DNA of 56,763 nt from Catenulispora rubra (GCF_015356825.1 NZ_JAACYW010000043.1:1-56763), one strand, 5' to 3'; counted from the first letter of the stretch, positions 43,564 to 52,392 are shown. The notes: generated from the sequence alone by a model not told the origin. Numbers and translations are program-made.

Positions 43564-43680
43564 CCCGAGGACGAGCGGATCGCCATCACCGACCTGCTGC
43601 GGGTTGGGAAGCCGCTGCGTGCCGTCGCCGGAGAACTGTGCCTCAGCCCAGCCACGATCAGCCGGGAGGCGGGCAGGTAG
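43564..43680 (+). pseudogene. IS30-type transposase HTH fragment
   Basis: A short frame reads DERIAITDLLRVGKPLRAVA, then GELCLSPATISREAGR and a stop at 43678-43680. The combination of an E-R-I-A-I start helix and SPATISRE is typical of the N-terminal helix-turn-helix of IS30-family transposases. The remaining protein is missing. It separates the MprF-like and Nudix remnants. Confidence 0.5.
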
Positions 43681-43689
43681 TGGCGTTTA

Positions 43690-43958
43690 TCGCGGTCCAA
43701 CAGCTCGGCTCTGCTGAGAGGTGGCGACGTAAGAACAGCGGAGCTGAGCGGCGGCACGGCCGTGCCAGGTTCGTCCTGCACTTCCCGTGTGGGGGCCGCG
43801 TCATAGGACTCTCCGGCGCGTATCGTGCCACCCAGAAACAGCGCATTACAGCCTGCGTAGGTTCGGTGGTATGAGGTCCGGCGGCGTATGAAGATCCTTC
43901 CGTCCGCGCGCCTCGACAGCACGAGGGCTCGGCGGCGCCACAACCTGCCGGCGATCAC
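43690..43958 (-). pseudogene. Nudix hydrolase N-terminal fragment
   Basis: The minus strand reads RRRALVLSRRADGRIFIRRR, an RTYAGCNALFLGGTI strand, and AGESYDAAPTREVQDEPG, which corresponds to the Nudix box G-x5-E-x7-R-E-U-x-E-E-x-G-U with the first Glu of the EE pair replaced by Asp. After the box the frame loses coding character (DRDKRHYLPAS). The fragment is N-terminal only and was probably cut when the IS30-type element or its remnants arrived. Nothing is recognised in 43959-44030. Confidence 0.55.
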
Positions 43959-44030
43959 GTCTTGGCGCGTCCACGACGTCGAGGATCTCGTCGGTCTTCT
44001 ACAGGCTGGGGTATTCCATGCCGTCTATGG

Positions 44031-44864
44031 TCAACGGCGGGCCGCGATGAGGCTGGCTGTCGTCGTGGTGTGCACAGCACCGTCGGCTGCCGGAGGTTCA
44101 AGCAGCCGGCCGACGAGCTGGTGCAGCACTCTGCGGCTGGGTTCGTCGAGGGCTGCCACCTCGTCGCTTACCGGTGAGAACAGCAGCATCGTGCAGGCGT
44201 CGGCCAGACCGCCGGGGAAGCAGACGGGGATGGTGCGAGGTGCCTGAACGACGTCGGTGAAACCGGCGCCGATCAGAAGATCGACCAGGCGATCGGGCGG
44301 CATTGACCAGGGCTTGGCGAGGCGGCCGGCGGCTTCCGGGCCGAAGAAGCTGGCGATGGCCCCGTGCAAAGCGCGGAACAGGGGGTTGTCGGCCGTGCCG
44401 GACCAGATGGTCAAACCCACTAGGCCGCCGGGGCGCAGAACCCTGCGAGCCTCAGCCAAAGCCGCGGCAGGGTCCGGGGCGAACTGGATCACCTGCTGGC
44501 CGGTGACGGCGTCGATGGACCCGTCGGGAAGGGGCAACGGCGCCAGGCCGCCTTCCATGTAGGTGATGGGAGCGCCGGCCGGTACCGCGGGCTTGGCGCT
44601 GGCCAGTCGCAGCATGCCCGGCGAGGCGTCCAGGCCGAGCACCGCACCGGACGGTCCGAGGCGCGCGGACAGGATCCGGGCCACCGTGCCCGGGCCGCAG
44701 CCCAGATCCAGAGCGCCGGCGCCGGGGGCGGGACCCAGCGCCTCGACCAGAAGACAGCCCCAGGGGTGGAACACCGCTGGAAGGTAGATCTCGTCGTAGG
44801 GAACGAGATTGGTCACATCAGCGTCAGGCCACGATTGCCGGGCCGGACCGAACTGGAGGGTCAT
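44031..44864 (-). CDS. Class I SAM-dependent methyltransferase (Methyltransf_11 type)
   Basis: A 277-residue soluble protein from ATG 44864, preceded by GAGGA. Motif I is LDLGCGPGTVARIL (about residues 52-65), with the acidic residue after the second strand in VLGLDASPGMLRLA, a motif II region SIDAVTGQQVIQFAPDP, and RVLRPGGLVGLTIW. This is the UbiE/Methyltransf_11 layout, full length. Substrate unknown; O- or C-methylation of a small molecule is typical. It is divergent from the XRE regulator at 45100 with a 235-base shared intergenic region, so that regulator probably controls it. Confidence 0.9.
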   Translation of the reverse strand: MTLQFGPARQSWPDADVTNLVPYDEIYLPAVFHPWGCLLVEALGPAPGAGALDLGCGPGTVARILSARLGPSGAVLGLDASPGMLRLASAKPAVPAGAPITYMEGGLAPLPLPDGSIDAVTGQQVIQFAPDPAAALAEARRVLRPGGLVGLTIWSGTADNPLFRALHGAIASFFGPEAAGRLAKPWSMPPDRLVDLLIGAGFTDVVQAPRTIPVCFPGGLADACTMLLFSPVSDEVAALDEPSRRVLHQLVGRLLEPPAADGAVHTTTTASLIAARR

Positions 44865-45099
44865 CTTGGTTCCTCATGCTGGGAGATGGCCGCGGTGAAC
44901 CACACGCCGCGACCGCTGAGGTTCGATGAGCCCATCGTGAGCGCCAGAGGTGCGTGATGGGACAAGTCCAGTTGGCGGGGCAAACCGCTCAAATATTGCC
45001 ACCAAACTTGTCCGAATGACGAGCACTTAACCGGATATCCGCACATTCACTTACTGCCTCGGGTAGCGTGAAAGACCTCTCACGACGCTGGAGGGGACC
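44865..45099. promoter_or_regulatory. Divergent promoter region, methyltransferase / XRE regulator
   Basis: This 235-base region separates two genes transcribed outward. It is visibly less GC-rich toward the regulator side (ATATTGCCACC, ATCCGCACATTCAC). No clear operator palindrome was found. The GGAGGGG ribosome site for 45100 is at its right end. Confidence 0.4.
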
Positions 45100-46341
45100 A
45101 TGGAGCGTCTGTCGCAACCACTGTCGATCGGCGAGCGGTTACGAATGCGTCGCATGCAGTACAAGCTGTCCCGCGAGGTGGTGGCCGGGCTCGTCGGCCG
45201 GAGCGCCGAATGGCTGCGCCAAGTGGAAAGCGGCAAAGCTCGGCTCGACAGCCTCACGGTGATCCGTGGATTGGCCGAGGCGCTCCACATCTCCGACATC
45301 AGGGACCTGATCGAGGAGCCTGGTCCGGCTGTGCCATCGACGCTGGGCCCTGATCCGCGGTTGCTCGCGTTACGGCGGGCGGTCATCGACCGTTGTTCCG
45401 TCCTCGCCTTCGGAGGTACCGCGTCGCCGCGCGGAGCCACCTGGGCCAGCGTCCAGACCGAGCTCGACCACACCTGGAGCCGCTGGTGCACCGGTGCCGA
45501 CCGGTACAGCTACGCCATGGGCCGGCTCCCGGCGCTCTTGTACACCGCACGCGCTCTGTGCCGACGGCAAGGTGCCGACCCTGACGCCGAGCGCGTGCTC
45601 GGCGGGTCGTACCGCCTGGCCCGCTCGCTGCTCACCCGGCTTGGCGAGCACGAACTCGCTCTGCACGCCGCGCATCGCGCGCTAGACCTCGCCGAGCAGG
45701 TCGCCGATCCGCTGGCCGTGGCGGCCGGCGCCTGGCATGTGGCCGGCTGCCTGCTGCAACTGGGGCACCACGCCGAAGCAGTCGGCTTCGCGACTGCGGC
45801 CGCCGACAATCTCGCCAGCGAGGCCGGCACCTCAGACCTCGCAGATCCCACCGACCGCGAACGCGTGGCCATGACCGGCGCGCTACGCACCACCGCGGCG
45901 GAAGCCGACGCCGCCCAATTGAACGCCGCCGGCTGCGCCAGCTCCCTGACGCTCGCCCAGGCAGCCGCCACCGCGCTGGGCACCGACATGTGCAGCCGTG
46001 GCGTCTGGTTCGGCCCGACCGAGATCGGTATCGCCGAACTCCAGATCGCGCTCCGCCTGGGCCGGATCGCCGACGCACTACGGCAGTCCCGGACGCTCGA
46101 GGTACCGGCCGAGTATCCGGTCGAGCGCCGTTCCCGCTACCTGGTGAGCCTCGCCGTCGCCCACGCGCACCGCGGCGAGGATGCCGCGGTGCTGCTCGCG
46201 CTGTCCCAAGCCGAGCGAGAATGCCCGGAAGATCTCCGCTTCGACCAGACGGCGCGCAACCACCTGGCCCGCCTCATCCGGCGCGACAACCGCTCCATGC
46301 ATTCGGAGGTCTCGCGGCTCGCGGTCGCTGCCGGGCTGTAG
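45100..46341 (+). CDS. XRE-family regulator with TPR-like sensor domain
   Basis: A 413-residue protein from ATG 45100 (GGAGGGG about 5 bases before). Residues about 8-70 form an XRE-type helix-turn-helix: IGERLRMRRMQYKLSREVV, AGLVGRSAEWLRQVESGK and SLTVIRGLAEALHI. The rest is helical with TPR-like pairs (LALHAAHRALDLAEQVADPL, LLQLGHHAEAVGFA, LQIALRLGRIADALRQ). The build matches actinomycete signal-responsive XRE-TPR regulators. It is divergent from the methyltransferase at 44031, its likely target. Binding sites were not identified. The coding call is solid. Confidence 0.9.
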   Translation: MERLSQPLSIGERLRMRRMQYKLSREVVAGLVGRSAEWLRQVESGKARLDSLTVIRGLAEALHISDIRDLIEEPGPAVPSTLGPDPRLLALRRAVIDRCSVLAFGGTASPRGATWASVQTELDHTWSRWCTGADRYSYAMGRLPALLYTARALCRRQGADPDAERVLGGSYRLARSLLTRLGEHELALHAAHRALDLAEQVADPLAVAAGAWHVAGCLLQLGHHAEAVGFATAAADNLASEAGTSDLADPTDRERVAMTGALRTTAAEADAAQLNAAGCASSLTLAQAAATALGTDMCSRGVWFGPTEIGIAELQIALRLGRIADALRQSRTLEVPAEYPVERRSRYLVSLAVAHAHRGEDAAVLLALSQAERECPEDLRFDQTARNHLARLIRRDNRSMHSEVSRLAVAAGL

Positions 46342-46700
46342 CGGTGCCAGGCGCGACAGCCAGGACAACACTTCGCGAGATCGACTAAGGCGCCCATACC
46401 TCGCCGGCGAACCGCCACCCTTCGTGGCCCAGTTCCGTTCCGCCTTCGGCGCCGAGCCCTCGGCCGGCGACGGTGCGGGCATCTTGATGCAGCTTCTGGG
46501 TGCGTTCCTGCACGCCGTCGCGGCCAAGCGTGCAAACCCGAACGCTCCTCTCATCCTGATTCAGCTGCCAGCTCGACGGCGGCCAGCCCCTCAACCGTCT
46601 CGGCACTCGAACATCCGTAGCGAAACCTGTGACCTTCGCGGTCATCGCGCATCTCCCCTCATAGAGACATCTGATCTCCGATGCCAGGAGTTTGATCCCG
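46342..46700. other. Intergenic region, possible gene remnant
   Basis: A plus-strand frame between about 46405 and 46580 reads FVAQFRSAFGAEPSAGDGAG, then LLGAFLHAVAAKRA, with coding-like composition but no start in a sensible place. It may be a fragment. The right end carries the promoter of the sigma factor operon, and CATAGAGACATCTGATC near 46656 is AT-rich for the region. Confidence 0.3.
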
Positions 46701-48236
46701 ATGATCGTTGAAGTCGACGCTGACATGGTGGTGGCGGCCAGAGATGGCGACGCTGCCGCCATCGAGCAGTTGATCGTGGACTTCCTTCCGCTGGTCTACA
46801 ACATCATCGGCCGGGGCCTGGGCCGCGAGTTCGACGTCGACGACGCCGTGCAGGAGACGATGCTGCACGTCATGCGTGGTCTACCCGAGCTGCGCGATCC
46901 GGCGGCGTTCCGCTCCTGGCTGGTGGCGATCGCCATGAACGAGATCCGCAAGCAGCACCATCGGCGGCTCCCGGAGTCACGTCCGCTGGATGAGTTCGAC
47001 GCTCTGGTGGAGCCCGTCTCCGACTTCACCGACCAGGCCATCTGGCAACTCGGGCTGACCGGGCAGCGCAGGGAGACCGCCAAGGCCGCGGAATGGCTCG
47101 ACGACCACGACCGCGAGCTGCTGTCGCTGTGGGTCCTGGCGGAGACCGGGCTCTTGAGTCGGGCCGAGATGATCGGGGCGTTGGACGTGGGCCCGCACGC
47201 GGTCACAGTCCGGATCGGGCGTATGAAGGCTCAGTTGGAGACGGCGCGCGGCATCGTCCGGGCCCTGGCGGGCACGCCGCCGTGTCGCGAGCTTTCCGTT
47301 GTCGCCATGAGCTGGTCCGGCGCTCCTCATCGGCTGTGGCGGAAGCGGTTCGCGCGCCATATACGCGAATGCGACCTCTGCATGCGTGCCGGAGCCGACC
47401 TGATCCCCGCCGAGCATCTTCTCGTCGGCCTTGCACTGGTGCCTGTGCCTTTCGTCCTGGCCCGCAAGGTGTCCTCGGCGACACGCCGGCAAGCAGCGCG
47501 CACACCGATCTCGCATCGCCGAGTTCCCCGCGCAGCGCACAAACGAATACCCGGCCGCTCCAGCATGTGGAGCGGAAAGGTCGCGCTCATCGGCGCCACG
47601 GTAGTAGTCGGTGGCGGCGCGACCGTGGTCGGCTCCATCGCCGCGAGCTCGACAAACCGGCCGGTGGCGGAATCGTCGACGGCACGCCATCAGCTCACGA
47701 CGAGCAACTCGCCGACGCCGACCCGCAGTCCTGCCACGCCACCGGCCTCACCCACAACGCCGACCATCACGCCGAAGCCCACACCACAGACCCCAAGCGG
47801 CTCGACGTCATCGTCAAGCGCGGGAGACCAAGTTCTCGCCGTCATCAACAACGCTCGCAGACGCCAGGGCCTGCCGCCTCTGACCCGCACCGACGGCTTG
47901 AACCGCAGCTCATCCGGTCACAACCAGGCGATGCTGTCCGGCTGCGGTCTGAACCACGACTGCCCCGGCGAGCCGGACTTCGGAGGCCGGGAGTCGGCCG
48001 CCGGCGTGAGCTGGAGCGCGGCCGGCGAGAACATCGGGGCAGGCACGGCGGCTCTCGGATCCCCGTCATCGATCAGCAATATGGCCGTCCTGCTCACCGA
48101 CGACATGATCGCGGAGAAGCCGCCGAACGACGGGCATCGAGCAAACATCTTGAGCACTGCCTTTCACCACGTGGGCATCTCAGTCAGCCAGGACGCCTCC
48201 GGGACCGTCTGGCTCACCCAGGACTTCTCCGACTGA
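46701..48236 (+). CDS. ECF-type sigma factor fused to a membrane segment and CAP domain
   Basis: A 511-residue protein. I chose ATG 46701; a TTG at 46692 is in frame. Residues about 1-90 are sigma region 2 (LVYNIIGRGLGREFDVDDAV, QETMLHVMRGLPELRD, AFRSWLVAIAMNEIRKQ). About 115-180 is region 4-like (LLSRAEMIGALDVGPHAVTV followed by R-I-G-R-M). About 218-226 holds His-x3-Cys-x2-Cys (HIRECDLC), reminiscent of the zinc motif of anti-sigma factors. A hydrophobic segment lies at about 293-316 (VALIGATVVVGGGATVVGSI). A Pro/Ser/Thr linker (about 320-375) leads to a CAP/SCP domain (about 380-511, with AVINNARRRQGLPPL, GENIGAG and NDGHRANIL). The sigma part would be cytoplasmic and the CAP part outside. 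It is the first gene of a thiol-redox operon and could report extracytoplasmic state. Confidence 0.85.
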   Translation: MIVEVDADMVVAARDGDAAAIEQLIVDFLPLVYNIIGRGLGREFDVDDAVQETMLHVMRGLPELRDPAAFRSWLVAIAMNEIRKQHHRRLPESRPLDEFDALVEPVSDFTDQAIWQLGLTGQRRETAKAAEWLDDHDRELLSLWVLAETGLLSRAEMIGALDVGPHAVTVRIGRMKAQLETARGIVRALAGTPPCRELSVVAMSWSGAPHRLWRKRFARHIRECDLCMRAGADLIPAEHLLVGLALVPVPFVLARKVSSATRRQAARTPISHRRVPRAAHKRIPGRSSMWSGKVALIGATVVVGGGATVVGSIAASSTNRPVAESSTARHQLTTSNSPTPTRSPATPPASPTTPTITPKPTPQTPSGSTSSSSAGDQVLAVINNARRRQGLPPLTRTDGLNRSSSGHNQAMLSGCGLNHDCPGEPDFGGRESAAGVSWSAAGENIGAGTAALGSPSSISNMAVLLTDDMIAEKPPNDGHRANILSTAFHHVGISVSQDASGTVWLTQDFSD

Positions 48237-48271
48237 CCAAGCAATCAAAGACACACCAAGGAGCCATCCCC

Positions 48272-49018
48272 TTGCGCAAGGCAATATCAGCCCTCGTGGT
48301 CACGACGCTTGCGAGCACACTCGCCGGCTGTGCATCTTCGGGCCCGCTGCAGTCCGCGGCCGACGGGACGTCGCTGTCATCCACGTCGACCACCGAGTCT
48401 TCGGCGGCACCGGGCGACACCATGACACCGTCGCCCAGCTCGTCGATCTTCACAGCGCCTGCGACGTCGTCCTTGCGCCCGTCGCCCGCGACGACGAGCA
48501 AGCGTTCCACCCCAGCCCCCAAGCCCACGTCGACGCCCGTCCGATCGTCCTCCCCGTCCCAGCCCGAACCCTCCGGCTCGACGACTGCGCCCTCCTCTTC
48601 GATCTCCAGCCACTCGCAGCCGCCATCCTCGCTCCCGTCTTCCTTCGGCTACGACCCCAAGGCCGACTCAAAGGGCCAGATCAACGCCGCGCGGGCCGCG
48701 GCCAGGGCCGACGGCCGGAAAGTGATCCTCGAATTCGGCGCCGGCTGGTGCGGGAACTGCGTCGCCCTGGACGAGACGTTCCACAACTCCGGCGTCCAAG
48801 CCGAACTGGAGTCCTCGTACCACCTCGTCCAGGTAGATGTAGACGTCCACATGGATCTGTTGTCGCAGTACGCACCCAACAACTCAGGAGGCTACGGACT
48901 TCCCGTCATCGTCGTCCTCAATTCAAACGGCAGCACCGTCGTCGACACCGACAGGTCTGGAAACCCCGGCTTCGACGTGTCGTCCTTTCTGGCTTTCCTG
49001 AAGAAGTGGGCCGCCTGA
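48272..49018 (+). CDS. Thioredoxin-fold lipoprotein
   Basis: A 248-residue protein. I place the start at TTG 48272 because AAGGAG lies 8 bases before it and the result is a proper lipoprotein signal (RKAISALVVTTLASTLAGC). A very long Ser/Thr/Pro linker (about residues 25-125) projects a thioredoxin-like domain from the membrane. The domain has DSKGQINAARAAARADGRKV, then the active-site motif GAGWCGNCVALDE (CxxC with Gly-Asn between) and a cis-Pro-like YGLPVIVVLN. Its resemblance is to the thioredoxin_7/DsbD gamma type. Probable function: reduction of extracytoplasmic disulfides, fed by CcdA. It lies 35 bases after the sigma-CAP gene. Confidence 0.85.
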   Translation: MRKAISALVVTTLASTLAGCASSGPLQSAADGTSLSSTSTTESSAAPGDTMTPSPSSSIFTAPATSSLRPSPATTSKRSTPAPKPTSTPVRSSSPSQPEPSGSTTAPSSSISSHSQPPSSLPSSFGYDPKADSKGQINAARAAARADGRKVILEFGAGWCGNCVALDETFHNSGVQAELESSYHLVQVDVDVHMDLLSQYAPNNSGGYGLPVIVVLNSNGSTVVDTDRSGNPGFDVSSFLAFLKKWAA

Positions 49019-49046
49019 GCACCACGCCGTAATTCAGGAGGCTTCC

Positions 49047-49607
49047 TTGTACACACTGAGAATGTTCGCTTCTCTGGCAGCCCTCACGTTGCTGGCCACC
49101 GGATGCTCGAACAACACGAGCAGCAACAGCGCCACCGGACAAGCCACCGTCATCTCCCCTGCCAAGCGTGCGGATTTTCCGCAGCTGTCCGGACCGACGC
49201 TCGACGGCCCCACGCTCAGCCTGACACCCCTTAGCGGCAGGGTCATCGTCGTGAACGTCTGGGGATCGTGGTGCTTGCCCTGTCAACACGAGGCGCCGGA
49301 TCTCGAGCGCGCCTATGAGGCCTACCGGAACATCGGGGTCTCGTTCGTCGGCATCGACACACGAGACAACGCCGCCCAGGCCAAGTCCTTCATCGCCACG
49401 AGCAGGATCGAATACCCCAACCTGATCGATGACGGCTCGGAGAAGCTGCTGACGAAGCTCGCCGGCATCGTGCCGCTTCAAGCCGTCCCCTCAACGGTGA
49501 TAGTCGACCGCACAGGCAAGGTCGCATGGACTGCCCCCATGCCCATCGACTACAAGACTCTCGCTGCTGGGCTGGACGCGATCCTTTCCGAGAAACAGAC
49601 ACCATGA
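49047..49607 (+). CDS. tlpA: TlpA/ResA-like thioredoxin lipoprotein
   Basis: A 186-residue protein from TTG 49047 (AGGAGG 5 bases before); an internal ATG at 49062 is also possible. A signal peptide ends in the lipobox LLATGC. The domain shows RVIVVNVWGSWCLPCQHEAP, the WCxxC active site of the TlpA/ResA family, followed by VSFVGIDTRDNAAQAKSF and the cis-Pro segment QAVPSTVIVDRTGKV. It acts outside the membrane, reducing disulfides, usually in cytochrome c maturation or protein repair, using electrons from CcdA. It lies 28 bases after the previous gene and 18 before ccdA. I use the symbol as a family name. Confidence 0.9.
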   Translation: MYTLRMFASLAALTLLATGCSNNTSSNSATGQATVISPAKRADFPQLSGPTLDGPTLSLTPLSGRVIVVNVWGSWCLPCQHEAPDLERAYEAYRNIGVSFVGIDTRDNAAQAKSFIATSRIEYPNLIDDGSEKLLTKLAGIVPLQAVPSTVIVDRTGKVAWTAPMPIDYKTLAAGLDAILSEKQTP

Positions 49608-49625
49608 CGAAAGACCGAGTGCTCG

Positions 49626-50420
49626 ATGATCTACGCCGCCAGCGCTGCCACGACGGTCGCGTCAGGCTCACTACTGCTCGCCGTCCCGATCGCCGTCGTC
49701 GCAGGCGTGGTCTCCTTCCTCTCGCCCTGCGTACTGCCGCTGGTGCCTGGCTACTTGTCGTACGTGACCGGGCTCACCGGCATCGACCTGATCACGACGA
49801 CGTCGTTCGAGGACGCGGCGCGGGCAAAGCGGGGCCGCATGGTGCTCGGAGCGATTCTGTTCGTGTGCGGCTTCAGCCTCGTCTTCATCCTCATAGGAGT
49901 CGTCGCCGGAGGAACCGGGGTCTTCCTCCTCGCACACCGCGAGCTGCTTCAACGCATCCTCGGCGCACTGACCATCGTCATGGGGCTCTCGTTCGCCGGC
50001 CTCCTGCCGGCGGTGCTCAGCCAGAGGGTCAATCGCGAGTTTCGATTCCACCGGGACCCGCGCATCGGCCTGATCGGCGCGCCAGTGCTCGGCGTGATGT
50101 TCGGCTTCGGCTGGACGCCGTGCATGGGACCGACGCTCGGCGCGATCGAAGGGCTCGGCCTCACCCAAGGTGCGGTGAGCCGAGCCGTCGTGCTCGCGTC
50201 GGCCTACTGCCTGGGACTCGGCCTGCCGTTCGTACTCACCGCCATCGCCTTCCGCAAGGCCATGGGGGCCTTCAGCCACATCAAGCGTCACTATCAAGCA
50301 GTGATGCGCGTTGGCGGCGGCATGTCGGTCATCATCGGGCTGCTGCTGGTGGTGGGAGTTTGGAACGACCTGGTCGCCCTCATCCAGGGAACCGTGTCCG
50401 GCGGCGCGAGTCCGATCTAG
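49626..50420 (+). CDS. ccdA: CcdA-like thiol-disulfide transporter
   Basis: A 264-residue polytopic membrane protein from ATG 49626 with six predicted helices. CcdA features: FLSPCVLPLVPGYLSYVTGL at residues about 31-50, with the first conserved Cys before Val-Leu-Pro, and the second in GFGWTPCMGPTLGAI. These Cys residues carry electrons across the membrane from cytoplasmic thioredoxin to the extracytoplasmic TlpA/thioredoxin-like partners encoded just upstream. The four-gene order sigma-CAP, thioredoxin-like lipoprotein, TlpA, CcdA with short gaps suggests one operon. Its role in cytochrome c synthesis is not supported by any neighbour here (no CcsA or ResB). Confidence 0.93.
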   Translation: MIYAASAATTVASGSLLLAVPIAVVAGVVSFLSPCVLPLVPGYLSYVTGLTGIDLITTTSFEDAARAKRGRMVLGAILFVCGFSLVFILIGVVAGGTGVFLLAHRELLQRILGALTIVMGLSFAGLLPAVLSQRVNREFRFHRDPRIGLIGAPVLGVMFGFGWTPCMGPTLGAIEGLGLTQGAVSRAVVLASAYCLGLGLPFVLTAIAFRKAMGAFSHIKRHYQAVMRVGGGMSVIIGLLLVVGVWNDLVALIQGTVSGGASPI

Positions 50421-50931
50421 ATTCAACGCCGCCCGGGGCACCTTGCCGACTGGAGTCCGTTGAGCTGCGCCGATCCCGACGATGTCGAGGCCCGCAGCCT
50501 GCTCGCATTCTGCGTGGCGATCGGCGCGCACACCCTCGCCGACGACCATGGCGACCGCTCCCGAGCCAAGGTCCTCGCCCACGCCACCGACGTTCTCCGT
50601 CGAGGCCACCACAGGGTAGACCGCCCACGCGCTCCGACGGTCGCAACCCACAAGGACCATCAGCCCCAGACCATGGCAACCGCCGTAGACAGGGCACGCA
50701 GTGCGCGAGAGGCTGCTCAGTTCCTGGTGCCGGCGCCGGCTGCCGTCGAGGAAGACACCGATCGCTGCCGCGCTCGCCTTCTCCGCCCCGATGCCGTTCG
50801 GCCCGACCGCCGCCGGATCCGCAGCAACGGCCCGCACGATGCAGTATGTCCCCACGTGTGTCAGAGCATTGTAATCGTGCTCGATCGCCTGCGAGCTTCG
50901 GAAACAGCGGTTTCGAACTGACAGTCCGCCA
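50421..50931. other. Intergenic region between converging operons
   Basis: The ccdA operon and the CBASS operon converge here. A plus-strand frame (from about 50490) reads LLAFCVAIGAHTLADDHGDR and has some coding character, but the minus frame over the same bases is equally open, and neither gives a recognised product. I leave it unassigned, most likely decayed sequence. Confidence 0.3.
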
Positions 50932-52392
50932 CTACCGACCTCGCACCCGCAGCCCCGGCGCGTAGCTGCCCGGGCGGCCCATGTCCCAGTACACGGTCGT
51001 GGCGGGCATCCGGTCCCAGGCGTTCCCGAGCAGCAACGCGCATGCGTGGGGCATCGCGAGGAAGAGGTAGACCTCCGGCGGTTGAAGGCACCGGTCAAGG
51101 GCCCTCAGCTCGTCGCGAAGCTGGTAGATGAGTGCGCGTGCGTGAGGAAGCCCTTCGATCGCCTGCCGGCCTGGGACCGGCAGACGAGTCCTGATGTGGA
51201 TCGCGTCCGGGTGCTCTTTCGCGATGAAGTCGTCGACGTCCTCTGCGATGTCCGTGGCGAGGCTGACGCTGACGGCCCACGGGCGACCGCATGCGTCATC
51301 GCCCAGGTTGTCCGGAAGGCCGACCTCAAGGTCCCGACGGTCCCCCGGCTCGGCAGCGGACGACCAGATGCCGTCGCGGGCGTCGGTCGCGACGGTGAAC
51401 CCGGCAGTGCTGGTGAACGCGGTACCGACGGCGAACCAGAGGGGGAGACGCATGGCGCCGTCCACCTCGATATCGGTGATCCCCTTCGCCCAGAAGTGCC
51501 TGCGCGCGTCCTCGAGATCGGACATGACGCGCGCGGACGCGGTGGCCTGGTCCACGAACTTCCGTCGGCTGTCGGCGCAGACACCGTCGAAAAGATCCAA
51601 CCAGCTGAGGGAGTAGTCGGCGGTGCTGGACCGCGGGTGCGGTTCGAGAGCTTCGACGACCAGGAGCGCCCGGGGAGCCAGCACCGACAGCCCGAGGTCG
51701 CGGATGAGCTCGATGAGCTCCTCGCGAGTGAACGTCTTGCGGGGCGACTTGACCCAGGACCGAACTTGCTGGAGCCCCAGGGCGATCGACGCGGCGTCGC
51801 CGCGGACTCCGACGGCGGCCGCGGCGTCCCGCACCTTCTCCTGCCACTCCTCCTCGTACAAAGCGTGCCGGATCTTCAGGCACTCGAGGAACTCCATCAG
51901 CCGGTCCTCCTCGATGCCGAGGTGATCTGCCCACTGACGCCGGGCAACGGCCAGAGTCCCCGTCGCGCCGCGGAACGTTTCGACAATCCGGGCATCGGTC
52001 GTCGCGCGATCGCCGAGTACGAGATCGTCGGGAGCGATCGCTCGGGTCGTCGCCAGGACGATCACCGGAGGCCGCGCATGGCGTGGCAGGAGGAGCTCCC
52101 AACTGGCGTACAGGCGCTGCAGCAGGCTCGCCTTGCCCTTCGGCTTCTCGAACAACCAGTCCTGGGTCAGCGTTTTCGTCGCGCCGACAGATGCTTTGAC
52201 CTGCCAGAACTCTGCCGGCAGGTCGGCCCGGCGCATCGTCAGGTCATCGACGTTGCCGACATCGGCGGCCTCGACATCGAGGTGGGTGATCGTGGTGTCG
52301 GCCCGCAGAATGCACAACACGTGGTACCACACGATCAGGTGCTGGACGTCATCGCCGAGGAGACGCGCGCCGCTGGCTGCGCGGGCAGCCAT
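50932..52392 (-). CDS. cap4: Cap4-type CBASS effector: DUF4297-like nuclease with SAVED domain
   Basis: A 486-residue protein. I chose ATG 52392, which overlaps the stop of the AAA ATPase gene (ATGA); an open frame further upstream is shadow. The N-terminal ~180 residues look like a DUF4297 restriction-type nuclease: HLDVEAADVGNVDD (Glu41, Asp50) and EFWQVKAS (Gln64, Lys66) fit the D/E...QxK active site. The C-terminal half (about 310-486) is a SAVED domain (PLWFAVGTAFTSTAGFTVAT, ALIYQLRDELRALDR, VYLFLAMPHACALLLGNAW and TVYWDMGR). In known systems SAVED binds cyclic oligonucleotides and releases DNA cleavage that kills the infected cell. It is the last gene of a coupled four-gene operon. Confidence 0.9.
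   Translation of the reverse strand: MAARAASGARLLGDDVQHLIVWYHVLCILRADTTITHLDVEAADVGNVDDLTMRRADLPAEFWQVKASVGATKTLTQDWLFEKPKGKASLLQRLYASWELLLPRHARPPVIVLATTRAIAPDDLVLGDRATTDARIVETFRGATGTLAVARRQWADHLGIEEDRLMEFLECLKIRHALYEEEWQEKVRDAAAAVGVRGDAASIALGLQQVRSWVKSPRKTFTREELIELIRDLGLSVLAPRALLVVEALEPHPRSSTADYSLSWLDLFDGVCADSRRKFVDQATASARVMSDLEDARRHFWAKGITDIEVDGAMRLPLWFAVGTAFTSTAGFTVATDARDGIWSSAAEPGDRRDLEVGLPDNLGDDACGRPWAVSVSLATDIAEDVDDFIAKEHPDAIHIRTRLPVPGRQAIEGLPHARALIYQLRDELRALDRCLQPPEVYLFLAMPHACALLLGNAWDRMPATTVYWDMGRPGSYAPGLRVRGR

Noticed and set aside
43691..43958. Functional Nudix hydrolase
   Set aside because: Only the N-terminal part up to the Nudix box is present, the EE pair is altered, and the frame then loses coding character.
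46405..46710. Small plus-strand gene before the sigma factor
   Set aside because: It has coding-like composition but no plausible start or ribosome site; retained only as a possible remnant in the intergenic note.
47093..48271. Long frame before the thioredoxin-like lipoprotein
   Set aside because: It overlaps the sigma-CAP gene in another frame; only the part from TTG 48272, with signal peptide and ribosome site, is credible.
49671..51098. 475-codon minus-strand frame across ccdA
   Set aside because: Antisense shadow rich in Arg, Gly and His; the plus-strand CcdA has membrane helices and conserved Cys motifs.
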